Assembly: GCA_002842395.1 (NCBI GenBank)
Contig: PHCV01000004.1
Span: 194,374 to 258,373, forward strand
From: Betaproteobacteria bacterium HGW-Betaproteobacteria-11
GTDB taxonomy: Bacteria > Pseudomonadota > Gammaproteobacteria > Burkholderiales > Rhodocyclaceae
DNA: 64,000 bases
Direction of reading: 5' to 3'
Position 1 is the stretch's first letter. Each line of letters begins with the position of its first letter. Under the pieces are notes generated by a model that saw only the letters and a list, made by a program, of their open reading frames with translations, had not been told where the DNA came from and ran no database searches. Positions 42,311-50,941 of the stretch are shown in pieces. The position numbers and the translations under genes were made by a program.

Positions 42311-43438
42311 CTACTCCGTATCCAGCACGGGAACCCGCGCGGCGAGGCCGCACATCAGCTCGTAGGCAATGGTGCCGGCAGTCGCGGCAACTTCCTCGAC
42401 CGGCACATCGTTTCCGGCCATCCCGCCCCACAGGGTCGCCGTATCACCAACGCCGACTTTTTCGCAGCCGGTCAGATCGACGCACAGCTTGTCCATCGAC
42501 ACCCGGCCGATAAGCGGCACGCGCCGGCCTTTGATCGCCACCGGCGTGCCGCTCGGCGCATGGCGCGGATAACCGTCGGCATAACCGCAGGCCACGATGC
42601 CGATGCGCGTCGGGTGCTCGGCAACGAAGGCGCCGCCATAGCCGACCGCTTCCCCGGCGGCGATTTCGCGCACGGCGACGAGATCGGCTTCCAGCGTCAT
42701 CACCGGACGCAGATCGAGGACCGCCGCGCTTTGCGCCGGTGCGAAGGGCGAGGCCCCGTACAGCATCAGCCCTGGCCGTGCCCAGTTTTCTCCGCCACCT
42801 TCGGCCGGCTGGAGACTTTCCGGATAACGCAGCAACGCCGCCGAATTGGCCAGCGACAGTGACCTCGGCGGCAGTCGCAAACCGGCGGTCATCGCCTGCA
42901 ACCGCTGCATCTGCGCGGCGATGCCGGCTGGCTCGTCGGCGCAAGCGAAATGGGTCATCAATGAAATCTCGGACGTGGCGCCACTGGCGGCGAGCCGTTC
43001 GAGGGCAAGCGGGAATTCTCCGGGATCGAGGCCGAGCCGGTTCATCCCGGTGTTGAGCTTGAGTACCACCGGCAGAGGCTGCGGCAGGCGGGCGGCAACG
43101 AGCGCCCCGACCTGATCCGCGCAATGCAGGGCGGGGATCAGCTGGTAGCGGGCGATCAGCGGCAGCTCGGCCGGTCGATAGAAGCCTTCGAGCAGCAGGA
43201 TCGGCTGGCGAAAGCCGGCCTCGCGCAGGGCGATCGCGCCTTCAAGTTCGAGCAGGGCGAAGCCGTCGGCCACCTCGCGCAGGGCCGTAGCCACGCGCAA
43301 CAAGCCATGGCCATAGGCATTGGCCTTGACCACGCTCCACAATCGGGCAGCGCCGGCATGGCGGCGGGCAACGGCATGGTTGTGGCGCAGTGCCGCCGCA
43401 TCGAAACGGGCGCGGATGGGGCGGGCGGAAAGGGACAT
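42311..43438 (-). CDS. alr: Alanine racemase
   Basis: PLP-dependent racemase making D-alanine for peptidoglycan; 375 aa. The PLP lysine is in VVKANAYGHG near residue 35, and the second catalytic Tyr is in AVGYGGAF. RIGRVSMDKLCVDLTG and the LNTGMNRLGL barrel segment are typical. The start MSLSARPIRARFD at 43438 is chosen; the frame is open to 43495 without similarity. A repeat copy (tail version) encodes KVGVGDTA, which is also a conserved Alr motif. Confidence 0.95.
   Translation of the reverse strand: MSLSARPIRARFDAAALRHNHAVARRHAGAARLWSVVKANAYGHGLLRVATALREVADGFALLELEGAIALREAGFRQPILLLEGFYRPAELPLIARYQLIPALHCADQVGALVAARLPQPLPVVLKLNTGMNRLGLDPGEFPLALERLAASGATSEISLMTHFACADEPAGIAAQMQRLQAMTAGLRLPPRSLSLANSAALLRYPESLQPAEGGGENWARPGLMLYGASPFAPAQSAAVLDLRPVMTLEADLVAVREIAAGEAVGYGGAFVAEHPTRIGIVACGYADGYPRHAPSGTPVAIKGRRVPLIGRVSMDKLCVDLTGCEKVGVGDTATLWGGMAGNDVPVEEVAATAGTIAYELMCGLAARVPVLDTE
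42436..42462 (-). repeat. Dispersed repeat copy (inside alr), diverged
   Basis: The minus strand reads AAAAAGTCGGCGTTGGTGA followed by TACGGCGA. It differs from the 28518 copy by two T-for-C changes. Coding selection for KVGVGDTA may explain part of it. Confidence 0.55.
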
Positions 43439-43641
43439 GGCGGCAAAAGAAAGAGGTTGGCAAATGCAAAGCGATGGCGCGTGGCAAGCGAGCAATGACT
43501 CGCGGGAAAGGCTTCATGCCGGCCGTTATTGGAACACAAAACCACGTCCGGGGACTGTCATCCGCCGGTCAGGGCTTTCATGATATAAACCGACAACTCG
43601 AAAACTTCGGCCCCGGCGGTTTTCCGCATCCGGCCCGGCTC

Positions 43642-44904
43642 ATGACTCTCGGTTTTTACATCATCATGGCGGCGCAGTTCTTTTCCGCGCTCGCCGACAA
43701 CGTCCTGCTGATTGCCGCCATCGCCATCCTGCGTGACATGCAGGCACCGTCCGAGTATGCGCCCCTGCTGAAAACCTCCTTCACCATTTCCTACGTCGTC
43801 CTCGCCGCCTTCGTCGGCGCCTTTGCCGACTCGATGCCGAAGTGGCGAGTGATGTTCATCAGCAACGGCATCAAACTCGCCGGCTGCGCGCTGATGTTCT
43901 TCGACGTACACCCGCTGGTGGCCTATGCCGTGGTCGGTCTGGGCGCGGCCACCTACTCGCCGGCCAAGTACGGCATCCTCACCGAATACCTGCCGCACCG
44001 CCTGCTGGTCGTCGCCAACGGCTGGATCGAGGGACTCACCGTGGCGGCCATCATTCTCGGCGTGGTGCTCGGCGGCGTGCTGATCGAGCCTCATGTCGCG
44101 CACCGTCTGCTGGCCTTCGACCTGCCGTTGATCGATACCGGCATCGACACCACCGCCGAAATGAATCTGGCCATCATCGGCGCGCTCTATCTGGTCGCTG
44201 CCCTGTTCAATCTCTACGTGCCGGACACCGGGGTCGACCACAAGCCGTTGAAGAAAAATCCGGTGTTCCTGTTTCACGAGTTTTTCCACTGCCTGCGCCT
44301 GCTCTGGCGCGACCGTCTCGGCCAGATCTCGTTGGCGGTGACCACCCTGTTCTGGGGCGCCGGGGCGACTTTGCAGTTCATCGTCATCGACTGGTCAAAA
44401 ACCGCGCTCGGCCTCGATCTCTCCCATGCCAGCCAGCTGCAGGGCGTAGTGGCCGTCGGCGTCGCCCTCGGCGCCGTGCTCGCGGCACGCCTGATCACCC
44501 TGCGCAAGTCGGTGCGGGTAATTCCTCTGGGCATCGCGATGGGTGTCGTCGTCATACTGATGATCGGCGTGCGCAGCACCTGGCTCGCCGTGCCCATGCT
44601 GGTCCTCGTCGGCGGACTGTCGGGCTTCTTCGTGGTGCCGATGAACGCCCTGCTCCAGCATCGCGGTCATATCCTGATGGGCGCCGGACATTCCATCGCC
44701 GTGCAGAATTTCAACGAGAACCTGTCCATTCTGGTGATGACCACGGTGTATTCCTTGCTGGTGTACCGCCAGCTTTCGATCAACTGGATCATCGTGCTCT
44801 TCGGTCTTTTCGTCATCGGTGCGATGTGGCTGGTCCAGCGGCGATTCGAGGCCAATCAGCACGAGTACGACGACGTCGCCCATCTCGACGACGATCCGCA
44901 CTAG
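43642..44904 (+). CDS. lplT: Lysophospholipid transporter LplT (MFS)
   Basis: Twelve-helix major facilitator protein that flips lysophospholipids for re-acylation; 420 aa. It starts TLGFYIIMAAQFFSALADN and carries the conserved MFISNGIKLAGCALM, YSPAKYGILTEYLP and GHILMGAGHSIAVQNFNENLS. In enterobacteria aas is adjacent; here it is absent. The ATG at 43642 gives the family start, while the open frame upstream overlaps the alr leader. The ribosome site is weak. Confidence 0.9.
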   Translation: MTLGFYIIMAAQFFSALADNVLLIAAIAILRDMQAPSEYAPLLKTSFTISYVVLAAFVGAFADSMPKWRVMFISNGIKLAGCALMFFDVHPLVAYAVVGLGAATYSPAKYGILTEYLPHRLLVVANGWIEGLTVAAIILGVVLGGVLIEPHVAHRLLAFDLPLIDTGIDTTAEMNLAIIGALYLVAALFNLYVPDTGVDHKPLKKNPVFLFHEFFHCLRLLWRDRLGQISLAVTTLFWGAGATLQFIVIDWSKTALGLDLSHASQLQGVVAVGVALGAVLAARLITLRKSVRVIPLGIAMGVVVILMIGVRSTWLAVPMLVLVGGLSGFFVVPMNALLQHRGHILMGAGHSIAVQNFNENLSILVMTTVYSLLVYRQLSINWIIVLFGLFVIGAMWLVQRRFEANQHEYDDVAHLDDDPH

Positions 44905-44907
44905 AAG

Positions 44908-45405
44908 CTACAAGACCAGTGGACGATCCGGCAGTTCGTCGGGAGTGTCGCTGCGCGAGGGGAAATGCAGTGCCAGCAGCCGCGTCGCGTCATCGACCGC
45001 CTCCAGCGCCCCCCGCCGGTAGGCCTTGAGCCGGAAGGCCGTTTCCATGCGACGGCAGACTTCGTCCCATTTTTCCTGCGGTACCCGCGCGGCAATGCCG
45101 CGATCGGCCAGCATTTCGACACGTCGGTCGATGAGCTGCACGTAAATCAGGATGCCACTGTTCGCCTCGGTGTCCCACACCCCGAGCCGAGCAAACAATT
45201 CCACCGCCCGCGCCCGCGCCGACATCCCGCGCAACAAATGACCGAAAGGCAGCGGCCCCTCGATGACGAAGCGCAACTCGCCGCGATGCAACCGCTCGGA
45301 GTCCTTCACCGCCTGCTCGATCGCCGCCAGGTCGGCCTTGCGGAAAGCCCGCCGTGCCAGCCAGGCCGGGGTCAGCAAATGTGTCAATATGCGCCTGAAA
45401 TCCAT
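44908..45405 (-). CDS. TPM-domain protein, membrane-associated
   Basis: The 165-aa protein contains a TPM domain (AIEQAVKDSERLHRGELRF, LGVWDTEANSGILIYVQLIDRRVEMLADRGI in parts, VCRRME). It lacks a signal peptide. The start at 45405 follows GGAGA; the longer frame reads through the glycine repeat of the upstream gene and is an artefact. It lies 2 bp after the YgcG-like gene, with which it forms a lemA-TPM-TPM operon. Function is unknown; TPM domains may have phosphatase or assembly roles. Confidence 0.85.
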   Translation of the reverse strand: MDFRRILTHLLTPAWLARRAFRKADLAAIEQAVKDSERLHRGELRFVIEGPLPFGHLLRGMSARARAVELFARLGVWDTEANSGILIYVQLIDRRVEMLADRGIAARVPQEKWDEVCRRMETAFRLKAYRRGALEAVDDATRLLALHFPSRSDTPDELPDRPLVL

Positions 45406-45406
45406 T

Positions 45407-46264
45407 TCACCATCTCCCTGAGGCGCCGCCACCGCCAAAGCCACCACCACCGCCACTGAAACCACCACCGCCACCACCAAAACCGCCACCCCCGTAGCCG
45501 CCGCCAAAGCCGCGGCCACTGCTCAGGGAAATGACCAGCAGGATGAAAGCCACCACCAGCGCGGCCAGCCACGAGCCCAGCAGCCAGAAGGCCAGCACCC
45601 CGCCGGCAACCGCCATCAGCAACGACCCGGCGAGACCAAGCAAAACATGCAGGAAGCGGGCAAAAGCCGCCGCCACAAACAGCAGGGGCAGCATCCCGGC
45701 TCCATCGCCTCCGCCCCGAGCGGCGGCCTCTGCCGCGGGTGGCGGCAACGATTCGCCGCCGATCACGCCGAGCATGGCATCGACTCCGGCCTCGATGCCC
45801 GTGGCAAAATCCCCGTCGCGAAAACGCGGTGTGATGATCTCGCTGATGATGCGTTTCGCCGTCGCGTCGTTGAGCGCGCCCTCCAGCCCGTAGCCGACCT
45901 CGATGCGCAACTGGCGATCGTCCTTGGCGACGATCAGGATCGCGCCGTCATCGACGCCCTTGCGCCCGATCTTCCAGGCTTCGGCCAGACGGATGCCGAA
46001 CTGCTCGATGCTTTCGGGCTGCACGCTAGGGAGCACGAGCACGGCCACCTGGGCCCCTTTCTTCTGCTCGAAGGCCGCCAGCCGTGACTCCAGCCGGGCC
46101 TGCGTCGCGGCATCGAGCGTGCCGGTCAGGTCATTGACTCGCCCGCTTAATGGAGGAATCGGCGTCAGGCCGTCTGCAGTCGCGGCATGGGCCACGGCCA
46201 GACCGAGCGCCAGAACCCAGCACCAAGCCAGCGCGATGCGCATCCATCCGCAACGACGGAACAT
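45407..46264 (-). CDS. TPM-domain protein with glycine-rich tail (YgcG family)
   Basis: Secreted or membrane protein of about 285 aa. A signal peptide is followed by the TPM domain (VNDLTGTLDAATQARLESRLAAFEQKKGAQVAVLV in parts; VDDGAILIVAKDDRQLRIEVGYGLEG). One or two TM helices (~185-245) follow, and then a tail with long Gly runs (GGYGGGGFGGGGGGFSGG). Such tails are typical of this family. The start could be 46264 or 46243. lemA lies 22 bp upstream. Confidence 0.9.
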   Translation of the reverse strand: MFRRCGWMRIALAWCWVLALGLAVAHAATADGLTPIPPLSGRVNDLTGTLDAATQARLESRLAAFEQKKGAQVAVLVLPSVQPESIEQFGIRLAEAWKIGRKGVDDGAILIVAKDDRQLRIEVGYGLEGALNDATAKRIISEIITPRFRDGDFATGIEAGVDAMLGVIGGESLPPPAAEAAARGGGDGAGMLPLLFVAAAFARFLHVLLGLAGSLLMAVAGGVLAFWLLGSWLAALVVAFILLVISLSSGRGFGGGYGGGGFGGGGGGFSGGGGGFGGGGASGRW

Positions 46265-46286
46265 CGTCCCGAGTCTCGCTCGTGAC

Positions 46287-46892
46287 TCAGCGTGCCGGCG
46301 CCGGCGCGCCGAAATCCACCTTCGGCGGGGTGGCGATCGCCTTTTCGTTTTCCACGCTGAAGTTGGGCTTGAGCTTCCAGCCCATCACCATCGCGGTCAG
46401 ATTGTTGGGAAAGGTGCGCACCGAGATGTTGTATTCCTGCACCGACTTGATGTAACGGTTGCGCGCCACGGTGATGCGGTTCTCGGTGCCTTCCAGTTGT
46501 GCCTGCAAGTCGCGGAAGTTGGCATCCGCCTTCAGTTGCGGGTAGTTTTCCGCCACCACCAGCAGTCGCGACAACGCGCCGGAAAGCTCACCCTGGGCCT
46601 GCTGGAATTTCGCAAATGCCTGCGGATCGTTGATCAGTTCGGGCGTCGCCTTGATCCCGGCGACGCTCGCCCGTGCCTCGGTGACCCGCTCCAGCACCTC
46701 CTTCTCGTGCGCCGCGTAGCCCTGCACCGTGGCCACCAGGTTGGGAATCAGGTCAGCCCGCCGCTGGTACTGGCTCAACACTTCCGACCAGGCGGCATTC
46801 ACCTGTTCGTCATTGATCTGGATCTGGTTGTAACCGCAACCCGAGAGCAGCGCGGACAGGAAGGCGAGCAAGGCGAGAAGACGTAGTTTCAT
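46287..46892 (-). CDS. lemA: LemA family lipoprotein
   Basis: The 201-aa protein has a lipobox (FLSALLSGCGYNQ) and the LemA coiled-coil domain: VNAAWSEVLSQYQRRADLIPNLV, AHEKEVLERVTEARAS, AENYPQLKADANFRDLQAQLEGTENRI (parts) and YNISVRTFPNNL. LemA next to TPM proteins is a widespread conserved pair; the function is unclear but envelope-linked. The LemA gene is first of a three-gene operon. Confidence 0.93.
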   Translation of the reverse strand: MKLRLLALLAFLSALLSGCGYNQIQINDEQVNAAWSEVLSQYQRRADLIPNLVATVQGYAAHEKEVLERVTEARASVAGIKATPELINDPQAFAKFQQAQGELSGALSRLLVVAENYPQLKADANFRDLQAQLEGTENRITVARNRYIKSVQEYNISVRTFPNNLTAMVMGWKLKPNFSVENEKAIATPPKVDFGAPAPAR

Positions 46893-46987
46893 TTAAGGCT
46901 CCAAAAAAAGAATGCCGGCTGCCACTATGGGGCGCGGCGAAAAAAATATCAAGCGTCATGTTTGGTGCGCCGATAAAACGCCAGGCA

Positions 46988-47020
46988 AAAAAAATCGGCG
47001 CTGGCGAGGCGCCGACTTTT
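46988..47020 (-). terminator. Terminator after bactofilin, built from two facing repeat copies
   Basis: On the minus strand GTCGGCGC and GCGCCGAT pair around CTCGCCA, followed by eight T. The left and right halves each match the dispersed-repeat core in opposite directions. It lies 36 bp after the bactofilin stop and 95 bp before lemA. Confidence 0.75.
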
Positions 47021-47056
47021 CGGTTCGCAGCCCCGGTGGCCGGGGCCGGCTCTGGA

Positions 47057-47635
47057 TTACAGCCGGGCAACGGCCCCCAGGGTTCTGATCTCCGGTTTGC
47101 TGCCTTGCGCGCTGACTCCACCTGACTCCTTGCTGGCTGCGGTCGATTGAACATCGCCGCAGATTTGGCCGCCCTCCTCGATCAGGATCTTGCCGTAGCG
47201 AATCTTGCCGGTCACCCGCCCGGTGCCATGGATCACCAACTGGTTGCGAGCCGTCAATTCGCCCTCGAAGGTGCCGTGAATTTCCGCGGTGTCGATGCTC
47301 ACGGTACCGCAGAATGTCCCCTGCTCGGCAATCTGAATGACGTGGCTGTCCATGGTCGCTTCGACGCGCCCCTCCACCACCAGCGTATCGCAGTCGAGAA
47401 TCTCCGCACCCTTGAGCTTGACATCCGGGCCGACGAGCAGACGGTTGCCGCCGGCGGCCTCTTTCTTCGCCGGGGAAACCGGCGGCGACTGGAGCGCATT
47501 GGACGGCGCCATCGGCGCGGGGGAACCCATCGGTTTGGGCGCCGAAACGGGTGCGGGAGTCGCCGGCCGGCCGAACAGGCTACGCGCCATGTTCGGTGGT
47601 GCGGACTTGTCGGTGGAATCCTGAGCCTTGAGCAT
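47057..47635 (-). CDS. Bactofilin family polymer-forming protein
   Basis: Cytoskeletal protein of 192 aa. A Pro/Ala-rich, disordered N-terminus (~15-60) precedes the right-handed beta-helix core (LLVGPDVKLKGAEILDCDTL, VEATMDSHVIQIAEQGTFCG, EIHGTFEGELTARNQLVIHG), typical of DUF583. A tail of ~25 residues follows. Bactofilins act in cell shape and polar organisation. AAAGGA precedes the ATG. It lies near other envelope genes but is not clearly in their operon. Confidence 0.93.
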   Translation of the reverse strand: MLKAQDSTDKSAPPNMARSLFGRPATPAPVSAPKPMGSPAPMAPSNALQSPPVSPAKKEAAGGNRLLVGPDVKLKGAEILDCDTLVVEGRVEATMDSHVIQIAEQGTFCGTVSIDTAEIHGTFEGELTARNQLVIHGTGRVTGKIRYGKILIEEGGQICGDVQSTAASKESGGVSAQGSKPEIRTLGAVARL

Positions 47636-47859
47636 TGTTTTTTCCTTTGAAAAAAGTTTCGACCTGCAAACTTCCGGCTACCGGGTTCGATGAACCCATC
47701 CCGGAAGACATGACACTGGCAACAATCACCAGCGGTAAACCAAAATACGTCGCGCTTCGCGTCAGCAACGTCCTGACATGTTCCGGATTCAAGTCGCGCC
47801 GCTGCCAACTCTCCGCGCTACCTGTTGACTGGAGGTGGATGTCCGACATGGGCGAGCGC
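47636..47859. other. Gap between bactofilin and the glycine-zipper gene
   Basis: About 220 bp with no gene I can support; a minus-strand open frame runs through but shows no family signal. The bactofilin ribosome site lies at its left end. No clear promoter stands out. Confidence 0.4.
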
Positions 47860-48408
47860 TCACGATTGCCGGACAAGGCCGCCGTCGACGATCCTGACCC
47901 GGTCGCCAGCCGCCACCGCGGGCGGGTTACGCTGATAGAGCGTGCGCAATCCGCCGTTTTCAAGCCGCACCCGGATGCGATACGAGGTGGACTTGTGCAC
48001 ATTTTTTTCGATCTCGTTGCCGGCATAGGCGCCACCCGCGCCGCCAAGAAGGGTCAGTGCCGTGCGGCCGTTGCCGCCACCGAAACTGTTGCCGATCAGG
48101 GCGCCGGCGACACCTCCGGCTACGGCGCCGACACCGCTACCCTGGCCCTTCGTTTCGACCAGGTCTACCGCCTCCACGGTGCCGCAAATACGGCAAACCG
48201 GAGCGGCGGCATTAGCGGCGGCTGGCGGCAAGGTTTCCTGTCTGGCCGTGGCAGAACCGGTTGCCGCCCCTTCGGAGTGGGCCAGCGGCAGGATTCCGGT
48301 CATGCTGGCGATGCCGAGCAGGCTGAACACGGTGACGGTGATGGCAGCGATCACCATCGACGGGTAAAGCAGTTTGGGGCGGGTTTGCAGTGTTTGCAGT
48401 GTTTGCAT
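47860..48408 (-). CDS. Glycine-zipper 2TM domain protein (SlyB-like)
   Basis: Envelope protein of 182 aa. It starts MQTLQTLQTRP, encoded by about 2.7 copies of a 9-bp tandem repeat (CAAACACTG). One TM helix follows (PSMVIAAITVTVFSLLGIASM), then VCRICGTVEAVDLVETKGQG and the glycine zipper GVGAVAGGVAGALIGNSFGG with a second Gly block. A C-terminal domain follows (SYRIRVRLENGGLRTLYQ). The start at 48408 has AAAGGAG upstream. The 17-kDa-antigen/SlyB family is linked to outer membrane stress. Confidence 0.88.
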   Translation of the reverse strand: MQTLQTLQTRPKLLYPSMVIAAITVTVFSLLGIASMTGILPLAHSEGAATGSATARQETLPPAAANAAAPVCRICGTVEAVDLVETKGQGSGVGAVAGGVAGALIGNSFGGGNGRTALTLLGGAGGAYAGNEIEKNVHKSTSYRIRVRLENGGLRTLYQRNPPAVAAGDRVRIVDGGLVRQS

Positions 48409-48561
48409 TTTGTTGCTCCTTTCTTCAATGGATTGCGCAACAACCCGCCGGGGCGGCAAGGCTCTTTGCGGTTTGCGCAGGCTCTGCCGCGGCCGGCGTG
48501 GAAATCGCCGCAGGGAAAAGTCGTGGCGCTGTCGCGTGGCAACGTTCATGACTAGTGAATA

Positions 48562-48789
48562 TTATTTCCGGTCCAGCTCACCACCGATCCGATGACCGAT
48601 GTAGGCTCCCGCCGCGGCTCCGCCGACGGCACCGACGGTGCTTCCGGTCAGCGCGGCGCCGGTGATACCGCCCACCACGGCACCCGAAACCGTGCCGATT
48701 TCCTGTTTGCTGGGATTCGTCGTACACGCCGTCAGAACGGGAAACACGGCGAAACAGAAAATGCTTTTTGTGATTTGTTGCTTGTTCAT
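48562..48789 (-). CDS. OsmB-like glycine-zipper lipoprotein
   Basis: Small lipoprotein of 75 aa. The lipobox is VLTACTTN, giving a mature lipidated Cys. It then has TVSGAVVGGITGAALTGSTV and GAVGGAAAGAYIGHRIGG, a full glycine-zipper pair like OsmB. The ATG at 48789 follows GGAG by 8 nt; a GTG three codons earlier is less likely. A sigma-54 promoter lies about 65 bp upstream, so regulation by GlrR next door is inferred. Confidence 0.87.
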   Translation of the reverse strand: MNKQQITKSIFCFAVFPVLTACTTNPSKQEIGTVSGAVVGGITGAALTGSTVGAVGGAAAGAYIGHRIGGELDRK

Positions 48790-48853
48790 GGGATTCACTC
48801 CGGAAATTGCCCAAGCCCTTCACGCGAAATCACGTGTAGGACAGGCAATCTTT

Positions 48854-48869
48854 AGCAAACACTGTGCCA
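48854..48869 (-). promoter_or_regulatory. Sigma-54 (-24/-12) promoter for the OsmB-like gene
   Basis: The minus strand reads TGGCACAGTGTTTGCT. This gives TGGCAC, a 5-bp spacer and TTGCT, with GG and GC 10 bp apart as required. The predicted start near 48843 leaves a 5' leader of about 54 nt before the gene with its own ribosome site. Confidence 0.82.
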
Positions 48870-49049
48870 GCGTGTCTTATATTTTGTTATCAGCAGGTTA
48901 CGTCGGTCGGCCGCGCGCGCAGGGAAGCCATTGCGTCGCCATTCACCGACAAACTGCCCCGGCGTATTTGCAAGCCGATGAATTGGAAGGAAACCGGCTG
49001 TCGCCCGCCAACGACAGCCATGTCCATTGCGGCAGAAAGCCGGCGCAGG

Positions 49050-50405
49050 CTACTGAAACGGACTTTTGAACAGCGAGGGATTGAGCGCGTGGCGCTGCAG
49101 CAGCTTGTAGAAATCCGTGCGGTTGCGCTGCGCCAGGGCAGCGGCGCTGGCGACGTTGCCGCCCGTCATCTTGAGCAGACGCGTCAGATAATCTGCTTCG
49201 AAACGGCGCCGCGCCTCGTCGAAGGGAATGATGTCTTCCGCTTCCCGAATGGCATTTTGCACCAGCGGCAACGGCACGATCGGCGTCGTGGACAGGGCCA
49301 CGGCCTGCTCCACCACATTCAGCAACTGGCGCACGTTGCCCGGCCAGCTGGCACGCACCAGCAGTTCGATGGCCTCCGGAGCGAAGCCATTGACCTCCTT
49401 GTGGTAGCGCCGCGCAATCTTGCGCAAAAAATAGCGGGCGAGCAAGGGTACATCGTCGCGTCGCTCGCCGAGCGACGGCAGTGCGAGAGAAACGACCTTG
49501 AGGCGATAGAACAAGTCGTTGCGAAAGCGGCCCGCAGCCATCTCCGCTTCGAGATCGCGGTGCGTCGCGCTGATGAGGCGGATATCGACGGCACAGGATT
49601 TCGCCGTGCCCAGCGGGCGCACTTCGCGCTGCTCGAGCACGCGCAGCAGCTTGACCTGCAACGGCGAGGGCATGTCGCCGATTTCATCGAGGAACAGGGT
49701 GCCGCCGTCCGCCTCGCGGATCAGGCCCGGCGAATCCTTGCTGGCGCCGGTGAAAGCGCCACGCACATAGCCGAAGAGCTCCGCTTCGAGCAGGTTTTCC
49801 GGAATCGCACCACAGTTCACGGCGATGAAAGGGCCGCTGGAACGCCGGCTGGCCCGATGAATGGCTTGCGCCAGCATTTCCTTGCCGGTCCCCGATTCGC
49901 CGCACAGCATCACGCTGGCATCGCTCGCCGCGATCAGCTTGGCCTGCGCCAGCAGTGCCTCCATGACCGCATTCTGGGTGATGATGCCCTCCCGCCAAAC
50001 CTGGTCGGCCCGCGCCTCATCGAGCCCTCCCGACGAAAGCCTGAGCGCCTTGTCGACCTGTTCGAGCAGCACCTTTGCCTCATAAGGCTTGGTCAGGTAA
50101 CCGAAGACGCCGCGATTGGTCGCGGCGATCGCATCCGGGATCGTGCCGTGCGCGGTCAGGATGATGACCGGTAGTGCCGGATACGCGGCACGGATGGCCT
50201 CAAACAGGGCCGAGCCATCCATCCCCGGCATGCGCAAGTCGGTGATCACCAGGCGCGGTGGCTCGCTGGCGATCATCGCCAGTGCATGTTCGGCCTTGCC
50301 CGCCGTCACCACCGCATAGCCCGCGGCTTCCAGCCGGATGGCGAGCAGGCGCAGCAGATCGGCGTCGTCATCGACCAGCAGGATGCTGGCGCGTTCCCTG
50401 TTCAT
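49050..50405 (-). CDS. glrR: Sigma-54-dependent response regulator GlrR (QseF)
   Basis: NtrC-family activator, 451 aa. The receiver domain has Asp56 (VITDLRMPGMDG) and a switch Lys in TKPYEA. The AAA+ domain has Walker A GESGTGKE (169-176) and the sigma-54 loop GAFTGA (216-221), with the HTH at the end (LARLLKMTGGNVASAA-like region, LAQRNRTDFYKLLQRH). Operon glrK-qseG-glrR: it overlaps the QseG-like gene by 4 nt. A plausible target promoter lies just downstream of it at 48854. Confidence 0.92.
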   Translation of the reverse strand: MNRERASILLVDDDADLLRLLAIRLEAAGYAVVTAGKAEHALAMIASEPPRLVITDLRMPGMDGSALFEAIRAAYPALPVIILTAHGTIPDAIAATNRGVFGYLTKPYEAKVLLEQVDKALRLSSGGLDEARADQVWREGIITQNAVMEALLAQAKLIAASDASVMLCGESGTGKEMLAQAIHRASRRSSGPFIAVNCGAIPENLLEAELFGYVRGAFTGASKDSPGLIREADGGTLFLDEIGDMPSPLQVKLLRVLEQREVRPLGTAKSCAVDIRLISATHRDLEAEMAAGRFRNDLFYRLKVVSLALPSLGERRDDVPLLARYFLRKIARRYHKEVNGFAPEAIELLVRASWPGNVRQLLNVVEQAVALSTTPIVPLPLVQNAIREAEDIIPFDEARRRFEADYLTRLLKMTGGNVASAAALAQRNRTDFYKLLQRHALNPSLFKSPFQ

Positions 50406-50935
50406 CGCCGTTTCCCGCCAGGCTTGCCCGAAGGTTCGCGTTGCATCATCTGCATTTCGATATTTTTAAGCGCTTCCAGCTTGCTTTCCAGCTCCTCGGT
50501 GCGCCGCGTCTGGTTCTGCACGCTGGCTTCCAGACGCCGCCGCTCGCTCAGCTCGGTGTGGAGCAGTACGGCCAGGCCGCGCAACTCGCGCGCATGACCG
50601 GCGCCGTCCCTGATCATCGGCTCGAGCAATTGCAGGGCGCGGTTCGTGTCCCCTCCCGGCACGGCAAGCGTGGCGACATACTGCAACAGGCGGAAGTCGG
50701 ATTTTTCGCTGGCATGGAGCCGGCGGGCATGTTCCGTTTCCCTGGCCAGTTCGGCTGGCGGCAGTGTGCGCAGGTAATCGAAGTAGTAAAGCAGGGAAAC
50801 CGCCGGGCTGGAAAATGGCGACAAAGCCGGTCGGGACGCAACCTCGCTGTCAAAAAACCCGCGCGAGGCGCAACCTGCCAGCGCCACACAGGCGAGCGAA
50901 ACCACAAGAGTTGTTTTATATCGGCTCACATCCAC
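50402..50935 (-). CDS. qseG: QseG-like lipoprotein
   Basis: The 177-aa lipoprotein has the lipobox CVALAGCASRG. The mature part is helical, with LLYYFDYLRTLPPAELARE near the start, and a C-terminal coiled coil (SERRRLEASVQNQTRRTEEL) ending in a basic tail. In enterobacteria QseG binds the kinase GlrK/QseE, and the position between the kinase and regulator genes supports this. Similarity is judged mainly from location and layout. Confidence 0.75.
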   Translation of the reverse strand: MDVSRYKTTLVVSLACVALAGCASRGFFDSEVASRPALSPFSSPAVSLLYYFDYLRTLPPAELARETEHARRLHASEKSDFRLLQYVATLAVPGGDTNRALQLLEPMIRDGAGHARELRGLAVLLHTELSERRRLEASVQNQTRRTEELESKLEALKNIEMQMMQREPSGKPGGKRR

Positions 50936-50941
50936 ATCCCG

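Noticed and set aside
47580-48047. A 155-residue minus-strand frame between bactofilin and the glycine-zipper gene
   Set aside because: It overlaps both genes in another frame and shows no family signal; a short internal part has some membrane-like residues, but no ribosome site supports it.
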